From assembly GCA_947627685.1 (NCBI GenBank), contig CANQWZ010000077.1, positions 1-5,962 of the forward strand: 5,962 bases of DNA, given 5' to 3'. The DNA comes from an uncultured Bacilli bacterium (GTDB taxonomy: Bacteria > Bacillota_I > Bacilli_A > ML615J-28 > CAG-313). The notes below the pieces were generated by a model. The model ran no database searches and had not been told where the DNA came from. It was given only the letters and a program-made list of their open reading frames with translations. The position numbers were made by a program, and so were the translations under genes. The first letter of the stretch is position 1. Every line of letters begins with the position of its first letter. This document shows, piece after piece, positions 5,876 to 5,962 of this stretch.

Positions 5876-5921
5876 TAGATTGCAAAATAATTCTAGTGAT
5901 TTGCTAAAAAATGTAATAAAC

Positions 5922-5962
5922 CTATCTTAAAACAATTTTTACTACATCATCAATTGTTTCAA
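5922..5962 (-). CDS. C-terminal end of an unidentified gene, cut by the window edge
   Basis: Reading from the right edge on the minus strand, one frame gives ETIDDVVKIVLR and then TAG (5922-5924). The other two frames close sooner: one reaches TAG at codon 7 and the other has TGA in its first codons. The amphipathic character (I, V, V, I, L spaced like a helix) and the position upstream of secG in the same direction suggest a real protein end. The string resembles the last helix of acyl carrier proteins (T-I/V-x-D-V-V-x-x-I), but 12 residues cannot establish this. No GC-rich terminator follows it before the secG promoter. Confidence 0.4.
   Translation of the reverse strand, partial: ETIDDVVKIVLR

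Noticed and set aside
5882..5904. Imperfect inverted repeat GCAAA...TTTGC upstream of the secG promoter as terminator of the preceding gene
   Set aside because: The stem is only about 5 bp, the loop is long and no T-tract follows on the minus strand.

Overview
The window is strongly AT-rich (roughly 30% G+C by eye) and reads like a chromosomal segment of a low-GC Firmicute or Mollicutes-related Bacilli lineage. Evidence is the AAA/TTA/ATT-heavy codon use, AGGAGG-type ribosome binding sites, short intergenic gaps and the secG-rnr-smpB gene order known from Bacillus and its relatives. Tryptophan is encoded by TGG where checked and no TGA is needed inside any gene, so the UGA=Trp code of Mycoplasma/Spiroplasma is not indicated. 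An uncultured gut Bacilli group (RF39- or Acholeplasma-like) is a reasonable guess, but it is inference.

Layout, right to left, because nearly everything is on the minus strand. At 5922-5962 lies the last dozen codons of an unidentified gene. A gap of about 100 bp follows, holding a clear extended -10 promoter and a perfect SD site for secG (5582-5818). A compact hairpin terminator/attenuator separates secG from rnr (RNase R, 3389-5530). smpB (2934-3383) follows 5 nt after rnr, and a 631-residue TPR protein (1030-2925) starts 8 nt after smpB. These genes form one apparent transcription unit covering membrane protein export (SecG), RNA decay (RNase R) and ribosome rescue (SmpB), plus the uncharacterised TPR protein. 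The tmRNA gene ssrA, which follows smpB in Bacillus, is not here; the TPR gene takes its place.

In the left part a small plus-strand gene (737-1033, 98 residues, TTG start) runs against the operon. Its stop codon interlocks with that of the TPR gene in a shared TTAA. It is divergent from a PaaI-type hotdog thioesterase gene (181-666, minus). After the thioesterase stop come a hairpin, a tRNA-Leu(GAG) gene with encoded CCA (70-156) and a strong intrinsic terminator (11-60).

Most of the window is ordinary housekeeping DNA. The parts least explained by known biology are the small plus-strand gene with its G6-A-T8 translation-initiation region, and the TPR protein coupled to smpB. I see no CRISPR array, insertion sequence, phage gene or obvious defence system.
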